Notes: generated from the sequence alone by a model not told the origin. DNA of 64,000 nt from Armatimonadota bacterium (GCA_022563855.1 JADFMN010000004.1:294436-358435); one strand, 5' to 3'; shown: positions 52,642-63,224, counted from the stretch's first letter. Translations and numbers: made by a program.

Positions 52642-54768
52642 TCACTTGACGTCGATGCGGTGGGAGCCGTCCCAATCGTCGCCGGGCGGGTGCTCGATGT
52701 ACAGCAGGCAGCGCTTGAGCAGAATCCGGGCGGGCGTGTCATGCGGCTTTTCATCGACGCGCGCCTGAAACACCTTCGCTGCCTCAGCAAACTTGCGCTC
52801 GCGGTACAGCGCCATGGCGTTGTCGTATTCGCGCACGTACTCTACGATATCAGCGCTGACCTCGCCAGCGAGCCCAAGCAGTTCGAACACCTGCGCAGGG
52901 CGCTCGCGCCCAGCGACCGCCACGTAGTCGATGTGGCGCGTGACTATTCCATCACCGGCTTCCACTTGCGTTTGGTCGCCGATCAGCATCTCGGTTTCGT
53001 AATACTTGTTGAGGCCTTGAAGCCGCGACGCGAGATTGACGCTGTCCCCGATGACCGTGTACGTCATCCTTTCGGTAGAACCGACGTTGCCGACGATCAC
53101 GTCGCCTGTCGAAATGCCGAACGACGCTTTGAGAACCGGCATGTCGCGATTTTGCCAGTCCTCGTATTTCGCTTCCAGCGCGCGCCTCGTGCTGATTGCG
53201 GCGCGGCAGGCCAGGAGCGCGGAGTTCTCGACCTCGTTCGGAGCGCCCCAGAACGCCATCACGTCGTCGCCGTTGTACTTGTCCACCGTGCCGTCGAGCT
53301 CGATGACTTGCGCGCTCATCACGTCGAGGTATTCAGCTAGCACCGCGACAAGCTCCTCTGGAGGAAGCTGTTCCGACAGCCTCGTGAATCCGACGATGTC
53401 GGCGAAGTAGGTCGTGATGTGCTTCCGCTCGCCGCCGAGTATCGCCTCGCGGCCGGTCGAGACGAGGTGCCTGACGTACTCGGTGGGCACGAGCTTCTCG
53501 AACGATCTCAGCGCGGTCTTCATCGACTCCATCGCGCTGGCAAGCTCGTCGATCTCCGCAATGTTCGACTTCTCCAGCGGCCGGGCCTGGAACCTCATGT
53601 CCTGGATGCGCTTGGTCTCCTGCACCAGGTCCTGCATCGGCGCCGCCATGCGCCGCGCCAGCAGAATGCTGACGATGATCCCGATCTGCGTGGCGATGAT
53701 CGCGGTCCAGAACAGGAACACCCCCGTTTGAACGATCCCGCCGACGTACTCTTCCGTCGGCACCACGACGGCGACGATCCAGCGGGGTCGGCCGTAGCCG
53801 CTCACCATTCTAACACCGGAGAAGTAACTGACGTCATCCACCGTTAGATCAAGCTTGCGAACCTCCGTCGCTTCCAGCGGGTCTTGCGCCTGAATCATGC
53901 TGACGAGCTTGGCGGCGCGCGGGTCGTCCAGTTCAGCGCTCGTCCTCAACGTCAACCTGTCGCCGTCGCGCCGGATCAGCTCCGCCGTCGGGTGCGCGAT
54001 GATGAGCGGAACGTTCTGGCCGCGCATTTCGGCGAGGAACGCGTATCCTGCCTTGCCGATGTGCACGGTCTTCAAGAAACGACTGAGGTTGTCGATCGTG
54101 AGATCGACGGTCGCCACGCCGATCAAGCGACCTCTGGAGTCGAAAACCGGAGTTGCGCAGGTCGTTCCCGGGGTTTCCGGCAGCGTTGAACTCGGAAACA
54201 CGTACGTCTCCGTCCACACTTGCTCGAGCTGCGACTGGACCAGTTGGTAGTACGGCTCGGTTCTGGGGTCGCGCTCCCAGTTCGACTCGCTCAAATACTG
54301 CTGCAGAACGTTGCCAAACTTTCGGTAGATCTTGCGCACGCGTGATCCGTTTGCGATCAATTCGATCACCTCTATGCGGATCGCTCCGTTCGGCTGTTGC
54401 GTCGCCTGGATGTACTCGCCTGTCGAAGCGAGCGTGATCGTCATCGTTCCGAACTCCTCGTTCTGGCTCATGATCGCGATCAGCATTGGGGCTAGATTCA
54501 CGAGGTCTGCGCTAGTTAAGAATTCGCGCTTAGCCTCAACTGTCGGGTGCAGCAGCTCGGCCAAGAGCCGGCTGTGCGACTCGGCCCGGCCTAGCAGCGT
54601 CCCGATCTTCTCGTCGATGATGATCGCGTTCTGCTCGATGATGCGCGACGACAGCTCATCGACCGAGGTCCGCATCTGGAAGTACGTCTGGGTGCCGACG
54701 GCCGCCATCGTCACGAGAACGACAGTTGACGTGACAATGCTCAATCGCACCCAAAACGGCATTCGCAT
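52642..54768 (-). CDS. Class III adenylate/guanylate cyclase with dCache sensor and HAMP
   Basis: A 708-residue membrane sensor-cyclase. A transmembrane helix (8-30), a large extracellular dCache-like domain (about 35-335; LSRFLKTVHIGKAGYAFLAE is a double-Cache signature), a second helix (about 336-360), HAMP (AAPMQDLVQETKRIQDM) and the cyclase domain: YFADIVGFTRLSEQ (metal Asp), DKYNGDDVMAFWGAP (second Asp) and TYTVIGDSVNLASRL. The Lys in DKYNG and Thr in YTVIGD fit adenylate rather than guanylate cyclase. A C-terminal 50-residue tail follows. It probably converts an external signal to cAMP. Two ATG codons lie at the start. Confidence 0.92.
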   Translation of the reverse strand: MRMPFWVRLSIVTSTVVLVTMAAVGTQTYFQMRTSVDELSSRIIEQNAIIIDEKIGTLLGRAESHSRLLAELLHPTVEAKREFLTSADLVNLAPMLIAIMSQNEEFGTMTITLASTGEYIQATQQPNGAIRIEVIELIANGSRVRKIYRKFGNVLQQYLSESNWERDPRTEPYYQLVQSQLEQVWTETYVFPSSTLPETPGTTCATPVFDSRGRLIGVATVDLTIDNLSRFLKTVHIGKAGYAFLAEMRGQNVPLIIAHPTAELIRRDGDRLTLRTSAELDDPRAAKLVSMIQAQDPLEATEVRKLDLTVDDVSYFSGVRMVSGYGRPRWIVAVVVPTEEYVGGIVQTGVFLFWTAIIATQIGIIVSILLARRMAAPMQDLVQETKRIQDMRFQARPLEKSNIAEIDELASAMESMKTALRSFEKLVPTEYVRHLVSTGREAILGGERKHITTYFADIVGFTRLSEQLPPEELVAVLAEYLDVMSAQVIELDGTVDKYNGDDVMAFWGAPNEVENSALLACRAAISTRRALEAKYEDWQNRDMPVLKASFGISTGDVIVGNVGSTERMTYTVIGDSVNLASRLQGLNKYYETEMLIGDQTQVEAGDGIVTRHIDYVAVAGRERPAQVFELLGLAGEVSADIVEYVREYDNAMALYRERKFAEAAKVFQARVDEKPHDTPARILLKRCLLYIEHPPGDDWDGSHRIDVK

Positions 54769-55135
54769 CTCAATAAAACCCTAACGGGTAGGCGCCTCTT
54801 GGCTCAGCGCGACGAGGGGTCGGCTAGCTAGAACCCTAGGAAGCCACTGTCAAATAGGCAACCTCGACGCGGCCACCGCTTGCATCAAGGTTACCCTTCG
54901 CACCGTATGAACCGCTTGCTCAGACGGCAAAGATCCGGGTTGTCGGACACAGGTGGCGAGCAGGTTCGCGCGTAGCTTCAAATCCGCTGTTAAGAACGTG
55001 CGACCCAGCCTTGCCGTAGAGGCTCCGTCGCAGGTTGACCCGGCGCAGCGAGCGGACACTGAGCAGGAGTAGGCCAACTAGCTGACCTCGCACGGGTACG
55101 CTCTGACAGAAACCACGTTTAAGGTCTGGGCTGAC
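54769..55135. other. Intergenic region with a possible structured leader
   Basis: 367 bp between the cyclase and the divergent amidohydrolase gene. GGCAACCT (54857-54864) pairs with AGGTTACC (54888-54895), with GCGG-CCA-CCGC nested inside. This lies in the cyclase leader region. ACCGCTTGC occurs twice (54875 and 54908). I see no convincing gene or known riboswitch. Confidence 0.4.
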
Positions 55136-55972
55136 ATGCTTGCACTTCTTACGCTTACGGTCGGAATGACGATGGCCAAATCCGATGCCCCTGACGGCAC
55201 CCGTACTCGGAAGGTGGCTGTGTGCCAGACGTTCTGCATCGACAGCGACCTCGACGGCAACCTCGCGCGGGTTGAACAGGCGCTGAAAAAGGCGGTCGCG
55301 GGCGGCGCGGAGGTCGCATGCTTCGCCGAGGCAGTGGACCTCGGCTGGGTCAACCCCGCGGCCCACGAGGCCAGCAGCCCTATCCCCGGCCCGACCTCCG
55401 ACCGGATCGCAGCGCTCGCGAAGAAGTACGGCGTGCTGGTCTGCATCGGCCTGACCGAAAAGGACGGCGACAAGCTGTACGACTCCGTCATCCTCGTGGA
55501 CAAGACCGGCGAGATCCTCGCCAAGCACCGCAAGGTCAACATCTTGGCCGAGCTGATGACGCCCGCCTACACCTGCGGCGACGAGGGCGGCGTCAAAGTG
55601 ACCGAGACGTCGATCGGAAGGGTCGGGCTGCTGATCTGCGCCGACGTATTCAAGGAGAGCCTCGTCAAGGCGGCAGGCGACCAGAGGCCGGATTTGATGC
55701 TGATCCCGTACGGCTGGGCGGCGGCGAAGGACCAGTGGCCGGAGCACGGCAAGAGCCTCGCATCCTGGGTCTCGTCGGTCGCGAGACGGGTCAAGTGCCC
55801 GGTCGTAGGGACGAACCTGGTCGGCGCGATCTCCAGCGGCCCGTGGAAAGGCAGGACCTACGGAGGCCAAAGCGTGGTCGCGGACGGGACCGGCAAGGTC
55901 CTGGGCGTGCTCAGCGACCGGGACGCCGATGTGAGGGTATTTGAGCTGGAAATAGGTTCAAAGGCCGGCTGA
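55136..55972 (+). CDS. Carbon-nitrogen hydrolase (nitrilase superfamily)
   Basis: A 278-residue amidase of the nitrilase superfamily. The catalytic triad is Glu65 (ACFAEAVDLG), Lys133 (AKHRKVNIL) and Cys168 (LLICADVFKE). A short hydrophobic start (MLALLTLTVGMTMAKS) could act as a signal peptide, which would put the enzyme outside the cytoplasm; a shorter protein starting at a later Met would not. Substrate amide is unknown. No ureidopropionase or agmatine pathway genes adjoin. AAGG lies 11 bases before the ATG. Confidence 0.9.
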   Translation: MLALLTLTVGMTMAKSDAPDGTRTRKVAVCQTFCIDSDLDGNLARVEQALKKAVAGGAEVACFAEAVDLGWVNPAAHEASSPIPGPTSDRIAALAKKYGVLVCIGLTEKDGDKLYDSVILVDKTGEILAKHRKVNILAELMTPAYTCGDEGGVKVTETSIGRVGLLICADVFKESLVKAAGDQRPDLMLIPYGWAAAKDQWPEHGKSLASWVSSVARRVKCPVVGTNLVGAISSGPWKGRTYGGQSVVADGTGKVLGVLSDRDADVRVFELEIGSKAG

Positions 55973-56041
55973 AGAGGCCGTTTCGGGCGAAGTCTGAAGC
56001 CGCAGTCTGCGCCGAACGTTGGCAATATCAGCCCAGAACCC

Positions 56042-56070
56042 TTGACTTGAACCTGGCTGGAGGCCATAAT
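56042..56070 (+). promoter_or_regulatory. Probable 16S rRNA promoter
   Basis: TTGACT (56042-56047), 17 bp, CATAAT (56065-56070), 190 bp before the 16S gene. Further TTGACA/TTGACT boxes at 56102 and 56198 suggest tandem promoters but lack good -10 partners. Confidence 0.55.
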
Positions 56071-56260
56071 TCCACTTGCCTCTAGAAATAGGGGCCGCAC
56101 CTTGACAGCTCAATAGTGGTGAGACGCAGCCTTAAAGTCCTTGCACACGAGTGTGAGGCATCCACGAGTTCCTCGATGGAACTTGAGTTAAGAATCATTG
56201 ACTGTGAGTAAATGATTCGAATGTTCGTGGGTTTTCACCTAGAGTGACAGACGCACGTTT

Positions 56261-57782
<1,522 letters not shown>

Positions 57783-57867
57783 AAGAGTCTGCATATGTGC
57801 CTTCCACTGGTCGGCGCAACATTCTCTAGGTCGATCTGCGTCCATCACTGAGCTTCAAGGTTTGAAG

Positions 57868-57892
57868 ACGCCCGGCGCTTGCGCCGGGCGTT
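57868..57892 (+). terminator. Strong terminator after 16S rRNA
   Basis: ACGCCCGGCGC pairs with GCGCCGGGCGT (11 bp, loop CUUG), followed by TTCTCTGTCT. The stem is symmetrical, so it may also end transcription of the convergent gene at 57899-58981. Confidence 0.8.
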
Positions 57893-57898
57893 CTCTGT

Positions 57899-58981
57899 CT
57901 ATGAGGGGCGAGGTTCGATCTTCGCGAGTCGTCGCTTGCCGTCGCGCTGCGAGAACGTCAACAGAAGGCCGTGACTGCTCAGTTCAATCAAATCTGACGG
58001 TGGGAATCGCCGCCAGACCCCTTCGTCGTAAACTTCATTTGGGATAACTCGTTCGCTGAACAGGTCAAGAGAAACGAACTGATCGAACAAGTTATCGGAA
58101 AGGCACAGCTCCCTGACTGACTTGAGGTCGCCCGCGTCGAGCGCGAACAGCATCTCATCGAGCGAGCGCAACGCTGAATCATACGGAACATCGCCCTGGC
58201 TCTCATATCTGCCGTTCTCAAGAATGAAGACCTCCTCGCGGTAAATGTATGGACCGAGATTCGAAACGTAGGTCATTCTTTGATAATCCTTCGTCCGCAT
58301 AACCACCCTCGTTACGTCATAGCTTCCGTCAGGCTTTCGGACAAAGCCATCGTAAGGCCCGAGCCCGAGCTTGGTGATAATGTGCTGCACGCGCTTCCAC
58401 CGGCCGTCCGCTTTTTCCCATACTTCGATTCCCCCTTGGCCGCCTGTGCTGTACTCCTGTTCAGCGCCGATGAAGTGGATTCGACCGTCAGCAAAGGCGC
58501 CTTGTCCCAGTTGCCAGGTATCACCGCCAGCCTGAGGAAAGCCGATCGCTTGCATCATCTCACCGTTCCAAGTTTCATCGGGCTGCCGAATAAAGAGAAC
58601 TCTACAGAAGTTCTGGTGGACGCCAAATTCTCTGTCGCGTATGGGAAAGCGTACGTTTACATGGATTGTGGCATCTGTGTTCAAGACAGTTGAAACGTAT
58701 GTGTAGAAGGGCGCTGTCGATGCCTTGGAGGGTGGTAGAAAATCGACGAGATGCTGTACGAGGAGTTCGCTCGCGTCGCTATCCGGGTCTTGCAGTGACG
58801 CGAGGATTCGGCCCCAGTCGATCTCCGCCGCGAGGAAGTCGGTCAGCGGCTGCCAGACTTCATCAAGCAGTGCGTCTTCTCGCTGACTGATCAGGGCGCA
58901 TTCGCGCGACGCGGCTTCGTATCGGAACTGCTCGGCAGTGGGCCATCCGAGAAAAGCCAATATGAGAATCGCTGCAAACAT
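57899..58981 (-). CDS. Exported protein of unknown function
   Basis: A 360-residue protein with a signal sequence (MFAAILILAFLGWPTAEQ). The body is rich in aromatic and charged residues, with beta-type stretches such as TIHVNVRFPIRDREFGVHQN and IHFIGAEQEYSTGGQGGIEV and a helical C-terminal part (LRSLDEMLFALDAGDLKSV). I do not recognise a family. The start is ATG 58981, four bases after the sulfatase stop, so they form an operon, perhaps with a shared role in sulfated glycan use. Confidence 0.7.
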   Translation of the reverse strand: MFAAILILAFLGWPTAEQFRYEAASRECALISQREDALLDEVWQPLTDFLAAEIDWGRILASLQDPDSDASELLVQHLVDFLPPSKASTAPFYTYVSTVLNTDATIHVNVRFPIRDREFGVHQNFCRVLFIRQPDETWNGEMMQAIGFPQAGGDTWQLGQGAFADGRIHFIGAEQEYSTGGQGGIEVWEKADGRWKRVQHIITKLGLGPYDGFVRKPDGSYDVTRVVMRTKDYQRMTYVSNLGPYIYREEVFILENGRYESQGDVPYDSALRSLDEMLFALDAGDLKSVRELCLSDNLFDQFVSLDLFSERVIPNEVYDEGVWRRFPPSDLIELSSHGLLLTFSQRDGKRRLAKIEPRPS

Positions 58982-58985
58982 GGAC

Positions 58986-60425
58986 TCAATACCCTGACGC
59001 CCGAAGATTGTTTTCGTTTTTCAGGCTTGGCATCTTCGCGTCCACTTCTCGCCGCCACTGTCTCAGCATGATCAGCAGCTCCTTCGCCCGCTCGCTCCTC
59101 TCGGAGATCAGGTTCTCAGTCTCGCCAGGATCGACGCGCAGGTTGTAAAGCTCCAGCAGCCGACCATCCTCGAACCACTCGATCAGCTTCCAGTCGCCCA
59201 GGCGCACCGCTGAACCGGGAGAGCCGCCCTGGTTGCCGTAGTGCGGGTAGTGCCAAAAGATTGGCCGCTCCTCCATCTCCCCCTCTAGCAACTGGTCTAC
59301 GAAGCTCCGTCCGTCAACGTGCTGCCCGGGCCGCGCGGGGAGGTCGCACAGCTCCAGCAGGGTCGGATAGAAGTCGGTCGAGATCACCGGCTCGTGGCTG
59401 ATCGTCACCATCCTGGTCACCCCCGGCGCGCGCACGATCAGCGGCTCGCGGATTCCGCCCTCGTACAGCCAACCCTTGCCAGCCCGCAACGGTAAATTTG
59501 AAGTTGGATGTCCTTCGGAAGTTGAAAGTCCGCCGTTGTCGCTGAAGAAAACGACGATCGTGTTCCCGTCCAGACCAGTTTCTTCCAAGTAATCAAGCAC
59601 ATAGCCGACGGCCTCGTCCATCGCCTCGACCATCGCGGCGTACACCGCGTGCTCTTGGATCAAGCGCACTTTGCCCGGACCCTCGACGCCCCAGATATCC
59701 TCGTCGCTCGCACCAACAATCGCCTTGCGAAACCGGTACTTCTCGACCAGGTCGTCGCGACCCATCAGCGGCGTGTGGACCGAATAAAACGACAGATACG
59801 CGAAGAACGGCCCTTCGCCGCCGTCGATGAACTTCACCGTCTCCTCCGCCAAGCGCGCTGGCAGATGGTCGCCTGGCTCACTCGTCAGATTTGGTTTGTC
59901 GAACGGGTGGAAGTACTTGCCAGGCCCGTACGGCCCGCCGGTCTGGTTGCCGCCGATGTTGACGTCGAACCCCTGGTCCTGCGGCCAGAACCCCTCCGGC
60001 CCGAGGTGCCACTTGCCCGCGAAGAAAGTCCGGTATCCGCCCTCCTTGAAAGCCTCAGCCAGCGTCACCTCTTCCAGCGGCAAGCGGTTCAAATACGGCG
60101 CGGGCTTCAGTGGCCTGCTGTAGTTCGCGCTCAAGCGATCCGGCTGCGGCGCGCCGAACCAGTCGGTCGTGTCCATGCGCGCCGGGTACTTGCCGGCCAT
60201 GATGCTCGCTCGGGTAGGGCTGCACACCGGGCACGCGGCGTAGGCGTTCGTGAACACCATCCCCGAAGACGCCAGCCGGTCGATGTTCGGCGTGTCATAG
60301 AAGCTCGACCCGCTGTACCCGAGGTCCGTCCACCCGAGGTCGTCCACCAGGATGAACAGCACGTTCGGGCGCTCGACGACCGCACTCGACGCGGCAAGGC
60401 TGGCCAAGACCAACGATCCGATCAT
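58986..60425 (-). CDS. Sulfatase (formylglycine-dependent), exported
   Basis: A 479-residue type I sulfatase. A signal sequence (MIGSLVLASLAASSAV) precedes the metal site LFILVDDLGWTDLGYSG (Asp28, Asp29). The active-site cysteine to be converted to formylglycine is Cys68 in VCSPTRASIMAGKYPAR. Other blocks: GKWHLGPEGFWPQDQGFD, FAYLSFYSVHTPL, FFSDNGGLSTSEGHPTSNLP (Asp/Asn metal) and GKGWLYEGGIREPLIV. It hydrolyses a sulfate ester, probably of a polysaccharide, in the periplasm. It diverges from the blaI gene; no formylglycine-generating enzyme is in view. Confidence 0.95.
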   Translation of the reverse strand: MIGSLVLASLAASSAVVERPNVLFILVDDLGWTDLGYSGSSFYDTPNIDRLASSGMVFTNAYAACPVCSPTRASIMAGKYPARMDTTDWFGAPQPDRLSANYSRPLKPAPYLNRLPLEEVTLAEAFKEGGYRTFFAGKWHLGPEGFWPQDQGFDVNIGGNQTGGPYGPGKYFHPFDKPNLTSEPGDHLPARLAEETVKFIDGGEGPFFAYLSFYSVHTPLMGRDDLVEKYRFRKAIVGASDEDIWGVEGPGKVRLIQEHAVYAAMVEAMDEAVGYVLDYLEETGLDGNTIVVFFSDNGGLSTSEGHPTSNLPLRAGKGWLYEGGIREPLIVRAPGVTRMVTISHEPVISTDFYPTLLELCDLPARPGQHVDGRSFVDQLLEGEMEERPIFWHYPHYGNQGGSPGSAVRLGDWKLIEWFEDGRLLELYNLRVDPGETENLISERSERAKELLIMLRQWRREVDAKMPSLKNENNLRASGY

Positions 60426-60493
60426 TCTGCAAGTCTACACATGATTCAGGGCGAGCGATAAATTCAGAAAGACTCAGGAAACGAAACTTCTCG

Positions 60494-60534
60494 ACTACAA
60501 ATGTAGTACAGTAAACCAATACTACGATTGTAGT
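60494..60534 (+). promoter_or_regulatory. Two BlaI-type operators upstream of blaI/blaR1
   Basis: ACTACAAATGTAGT (60494-60507, 6-bp arms) and ACTACGATTGTAGT (60521-60534, 5-bp arms), centre to centre 27 bp. They match the TACA...TGTA form bound by MecI/BlaI dimers. They lie between blaI and the divergent sulfatase gene, so either or both genes may be controlled. Confidence 0.75.
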
Positions 60535-60548
60535 CACGGTGGTCTTGA

Positions 60549-60941
60549 GTGGAATCCGAACACCGAAAGAGCCTGAGCGAGCTTGAATTGAACCTGTTAC
60601 GGTACTTGGCGGCCAGGGACGCAATGTCCGTGCGCGAGGTCGCCGATGGATTTGGCGCAGATCACGGCTATGCGAGGACGACGATCCTCACCGTCATGGA
60701 GCGCCTTCGAAAGAAGAACTATGTGACCCGCGAGAAGCTCGACGGGATATTTCTCTACTCTTCTGCCCTGAGCCAAGGCGAACTGATGCAGGGAGTAATT
60801 CGAAAGTTCGTAAGCAAGGCGCTGGGCGGGTCTGTGAGCCCGCTGGTCGCGTATCTGGCCGAAGAGCAGGAGCTGTCCGACGTCGAGATCGCTGAGCTGC
60901 GGAAGCTGGTCGACGGCCTTGATGAGGGAGGAGCGCGATGA
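60549..60941 (+). CDS. BlaI/MecI/CopY-type transcriptional repressor
   Basis: A 130-residue repressor with the BlaI winged helix: LSELELNLLRYLAARDAMSV-REVADGFGADHGYARTTILTVMERLRKKNYVTREK. The C-terminal dimerisation helices (about 83-125) have the proteolysis-prone family pattern. Starts at GTG 60549. The repressor binds the two palindromes just upstream. Its stop overlaps the BlaR1-like gene (ATGA), so both are expressed together and the repressor is probably inactivated by the partner's protease. Confidence 0.9.
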   Translation: MESEHRKSLSELELNLLRYLAARDAMSVREVADGFGADHGYARTTILTVMERLRKKNYVTREKLDGIFLYSSALSQGELMQGVIRKFVSKALGGSVSPLVAYLAEEQELSDVEIAELRKLVDGLDEGGAR

Positions 60942-62989
60942 TCGACCACAGCCAATGGCTCGATTCGATCGTTCGCGCAAGCTGGCAGGGAGCGCTGCTC
61001 GTTCTCGCCGCATGGGTCGCTTTGCGGCTGCTCAAGACCGCACCTGCGCGCTTCCGTAGCTGGATCTGGCCGATCGTCCTAACGAAGTTCGTGCTCGTCG
61101 CTCTCTTCGTCTGGGAGCTGCCGGTCTTGGCGCCGTCCGAGGTCGTCGCCCAGCCGATCGCCATTCCAATGATGACCAGCGGGGCAACGATCCAATACGT
61201 CTACGACGAGCCTGTCGCCGTTTCGACATGGAGCTTTCAGCAGACGCTGTTCTTGCTCTGGATCCTCGGCGTTGCCCTGATTGTTGCCCGGGCGATCCGC
61301 GACTACGCTCTGCTGAGGCGGATAGCCGCACGCGCCGCCCCTGCGTCCGCGCGGATCGCAAGGCTGTGCGAACGGGTTGCAGGGAAGCCCCTTGAAGTGA
61401 GATCGCACCCAGACGTGCCGATGCCGCTGGTGTTCGGTGTCATAAAGCCTGTCATTCTCCTCCCGTCAGGGATCGAGGACGACCTGTCCGAGGAGCAGTT
61501 GAGCATGGTGCTTGCGCATGAGGCCGCGCACATTCAGAGGCGCGACACCGCCACGGCCGTCTACGTGTTCCTTTGCCAGGCCCTCTTCTTCTTCAACCCC
61601 GCTGTCTGGATCGCAAAGCGCGAGTGGCAGATGGCGCGAGAGTCGGCGTGCGACCAGTACGCGATGGCAAGGACAGGCGCAGATTGTCGGCAATACGCCG
61701 ACATGCTGATCGAGATTTCCGCAGGGGCAAGACGTGCTCCAGCGTTCGCGCTGAGCGCAGTCCCTGCGTACAAGACGCTCCACAGGAGAATAGATGATAT
61801 GAACAGAACACAGAACAAGACAATGGCGGCAAGGCTCGCTTCGTTGGTCGTCGTGGCGTTGATCGCGGCCGCCGCGCTGCCGGTCGCCTTCGTCCAAAAA
61901 CAGGGCTCGATCGGCGAAGCGATCTTTTCGCAACTTTCGAAGAGCAAGAGCAAGACGTCACGGGTCACAGTGCTGCCAGCACCGCTCGAGAGTCAGGAGA
62001 CTGCCACGGTGTCCGAATCCGACCTGGTGCGGGTTCCGTTGGGCCTGGTCCGCGTCGCGTCGCCGTCGCGCATCCGGGGCATGGACGTCGAGCTGACCCG
62101 AGGCGTCCTCGCACCGCCGGTGCAACTCCGCGGCACGGATGTCGCGCTGGCCCGAAGCGTCTCCGTAAGCTTGTTGCAACGCTTGTTGCAGGATCCGCTC
62201 CCGAGCGCACGACTGATTGGTTCCCGAGCGTCGTTGACGTTCGTCGACCCCGAGCTCACCGTTCAGGAAGCCGGCGCCCTCAAGATCAAGGCTGATGCGG
62301 CGCTCATGCGCCTATATCTCGAACCGACCCGGACGGTGAGCTTCAACAAGCAGAAAGCTGACCAGAACGAAAAGTACATTGCGTTGCTGGAAAAGTACAT
62401 CGCGCTGCTAGAAAAGCACCTGAGATCTCTGGAGGGCTCGGGAGACACGAAAGTCGGCTACCAGAGACTGCTTGGCAGACTGCTTGACGACAGCAAGCTG
62501 CCGCCTCGTGTCGTGTCGGATGTTGGACTGTACGCTTCGCCCGCCCAGAGGGCCGTATCCGCCGCCTACGTCAAGCAAGTTCTGGCAGGCGTGACCGTCA
62601 ATGTCCCTAAGGCCGCAGTCCGGTCCGACGTCGCGAAGGCAAGAATTGCCGCGTACGTCACAACGGTCGCAAACTATGCCGCAAACGTCGTCGTCGCGGA
62701 TCAGAGCAAGGGCTCCAAGGGAAAGGTCGAGGTCATGGTCATCGAAGTCGGCGACAAAACCTTCTGGATCGCGGCGCGGCCTAACGCCACGGTCAACGTA
62801 AGCACCAAGGAGGGCACGATACAGATCGTCGAAGCCGATGGCAAGAAGTTCTGGGTCGCCCTCAAGCCCGGGACGGTCAAGGCCGAAGGCACGAAGCTGG
62901 AGGTCAAGGTCGTCGAGATCGAGGGCAAAAAGATCTGGATCGTGCGGACCCCTCGCAAGAAGGAAAGGGCCGACAAGAAAGGCGGCTAG
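60938..62989 (+). CDS. BlaR1-family M56 metallopeptidase sensor with novel C-terminal region
   Basis: A 683-residue protein. N-terminal transmembrane helices (about 13-29, 40-60, 85-110) and the M56 zinc site HEAAH at 194-198 with AREWQMARESACDQYAM (third zinc ligand) form the BlaR1 protease part. A further helix (about 293-312) is followed by a periplasmic region without any penicillin-binding SxxK/SxN motif. It has coiled repeats KYIALLEKYIALLEKHL (about 470-487) and three similar 'hxhhEhxGKKFWIAxxP' units near the end. So the signal is not a beta-lactam. It is co-translated with blaI. Confidence 0.85.
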   Translation: MIDHSQWLDSIVRASWQGALLVLAAWVALRLLKTAPARFRSWIWPIVLTKFVLVALFVWELPVLAPSEVVAQPIAIPMMTSGATIQYVYDEPVAVSTWSFQQTLFLLWILGVALIVARAIRDYALLRRIAARAAPASARIARLCERVAGKPLEVRSHPDVPMPLVFGVIKPVILLPSGIEDDLSEEQLSMVLAHEAAHIQRRDTATAVYVFLCQALFFFNPAVWIAKREWQMARESACDQYAMARTGADCRQYADMLIEISAGARRAPAFALSAVPAYKTLHRRIDDMNRTQNKTMAARLASLVVVALIAAAALPVAFVQKQGSIGEAIFSQLSKSKSKTSRVTVLPAPLESQETATVSESDLVRVPLGLVRVASPSRIRGMDVELTRGVLAPPVQLRGTDVALARSVSVSLLQRLLQDPLPSARLIGSRASLTFVDPELTVQEAGALKIKADAALMRLYLEPTRTVSFNKQKADQNEKYIALLEKYIALLEKHLRSLEGSGDTKVGYQRLLGRLLDDSKLPPRVVSDVGLYASPAQRAVSAAYVKQVLAGVTVNVPKAAVRSDVAKARIAAYVTTVANYAANVVVADQSKGSKGKVEVMVIEVGDKTFWIAARPNATVNVSTKEGTIQIVEADGKKFWVALKPGTVKAEGTKLEVKVVEIEGKKIWIVRTPRKKERADKKGG

Positions 62990-63099
62990 CGGGCAAAGGG
63001 CCAAGGGCGCGCTTCCGCGTCCTGCCGCACAGGCAGGGCGCCGAGGCGCGCGTGGAGCGCCCCTTCTCAGATTCAGCAAGGCGAGAGTCGGCGTAGCGA

Positions 63100-63138
63100 G
63101 CGACAGCATCGCGAGCGACAACAAAGTGGGTGACAGCC
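63100..63138. repeat. Degenerate 15-bp repeat
   Basis: GCGACAGCATCGCGA and GCGACAACAAAGTGG with a partial third unit, related to the array at 52567-52612. Confidence 0.6.
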
Positions 63139-63149
63139 GAAGGCGGTTC

Positions 63150-63224
63150 TGGAGCGGGCGACGAGAATCGAACTCGCTACATTCAGCATGGGAAGCTGAC
63201 GTTCTACCGGTGAACTACACCCGC
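63150..63224 (-). tRNA. tRNA-Gly (anticodon CCC)
   Basis: A 75-nt gene including encoded CCA (63150-63152). Acceptor GCGGGTG/CGCCCGC, discriminator U, anticodon stem TCAGC/GCTGA with loop TTCCCAT and anticodon CCC at 63190-63192; T-loop TTCGATT. It reads GGG codons. It lies alone between blaR1 and the last gene. Confidence 0.93.

Noticed and set aside
54820..54910. A c-di-GMP-I (GEMM) riboswitch upstream of the cyclase
   Set aside because: The conserved GCAAACC and GACGCAAAG core segments are missing; only general hairpin similarity remains.
57783..57868. Start of a 16S-23S spacer with tRNA-Ile or tRNA-Ala
   Set aside because: No tRNA-like sequence is present and a strong terminator follows.
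60938..62989. Beta-lactam resistance sensor
   Set aside because: No penicillin-binding motifs after the last membrane helix and no beta-lactamase gene in the operon.
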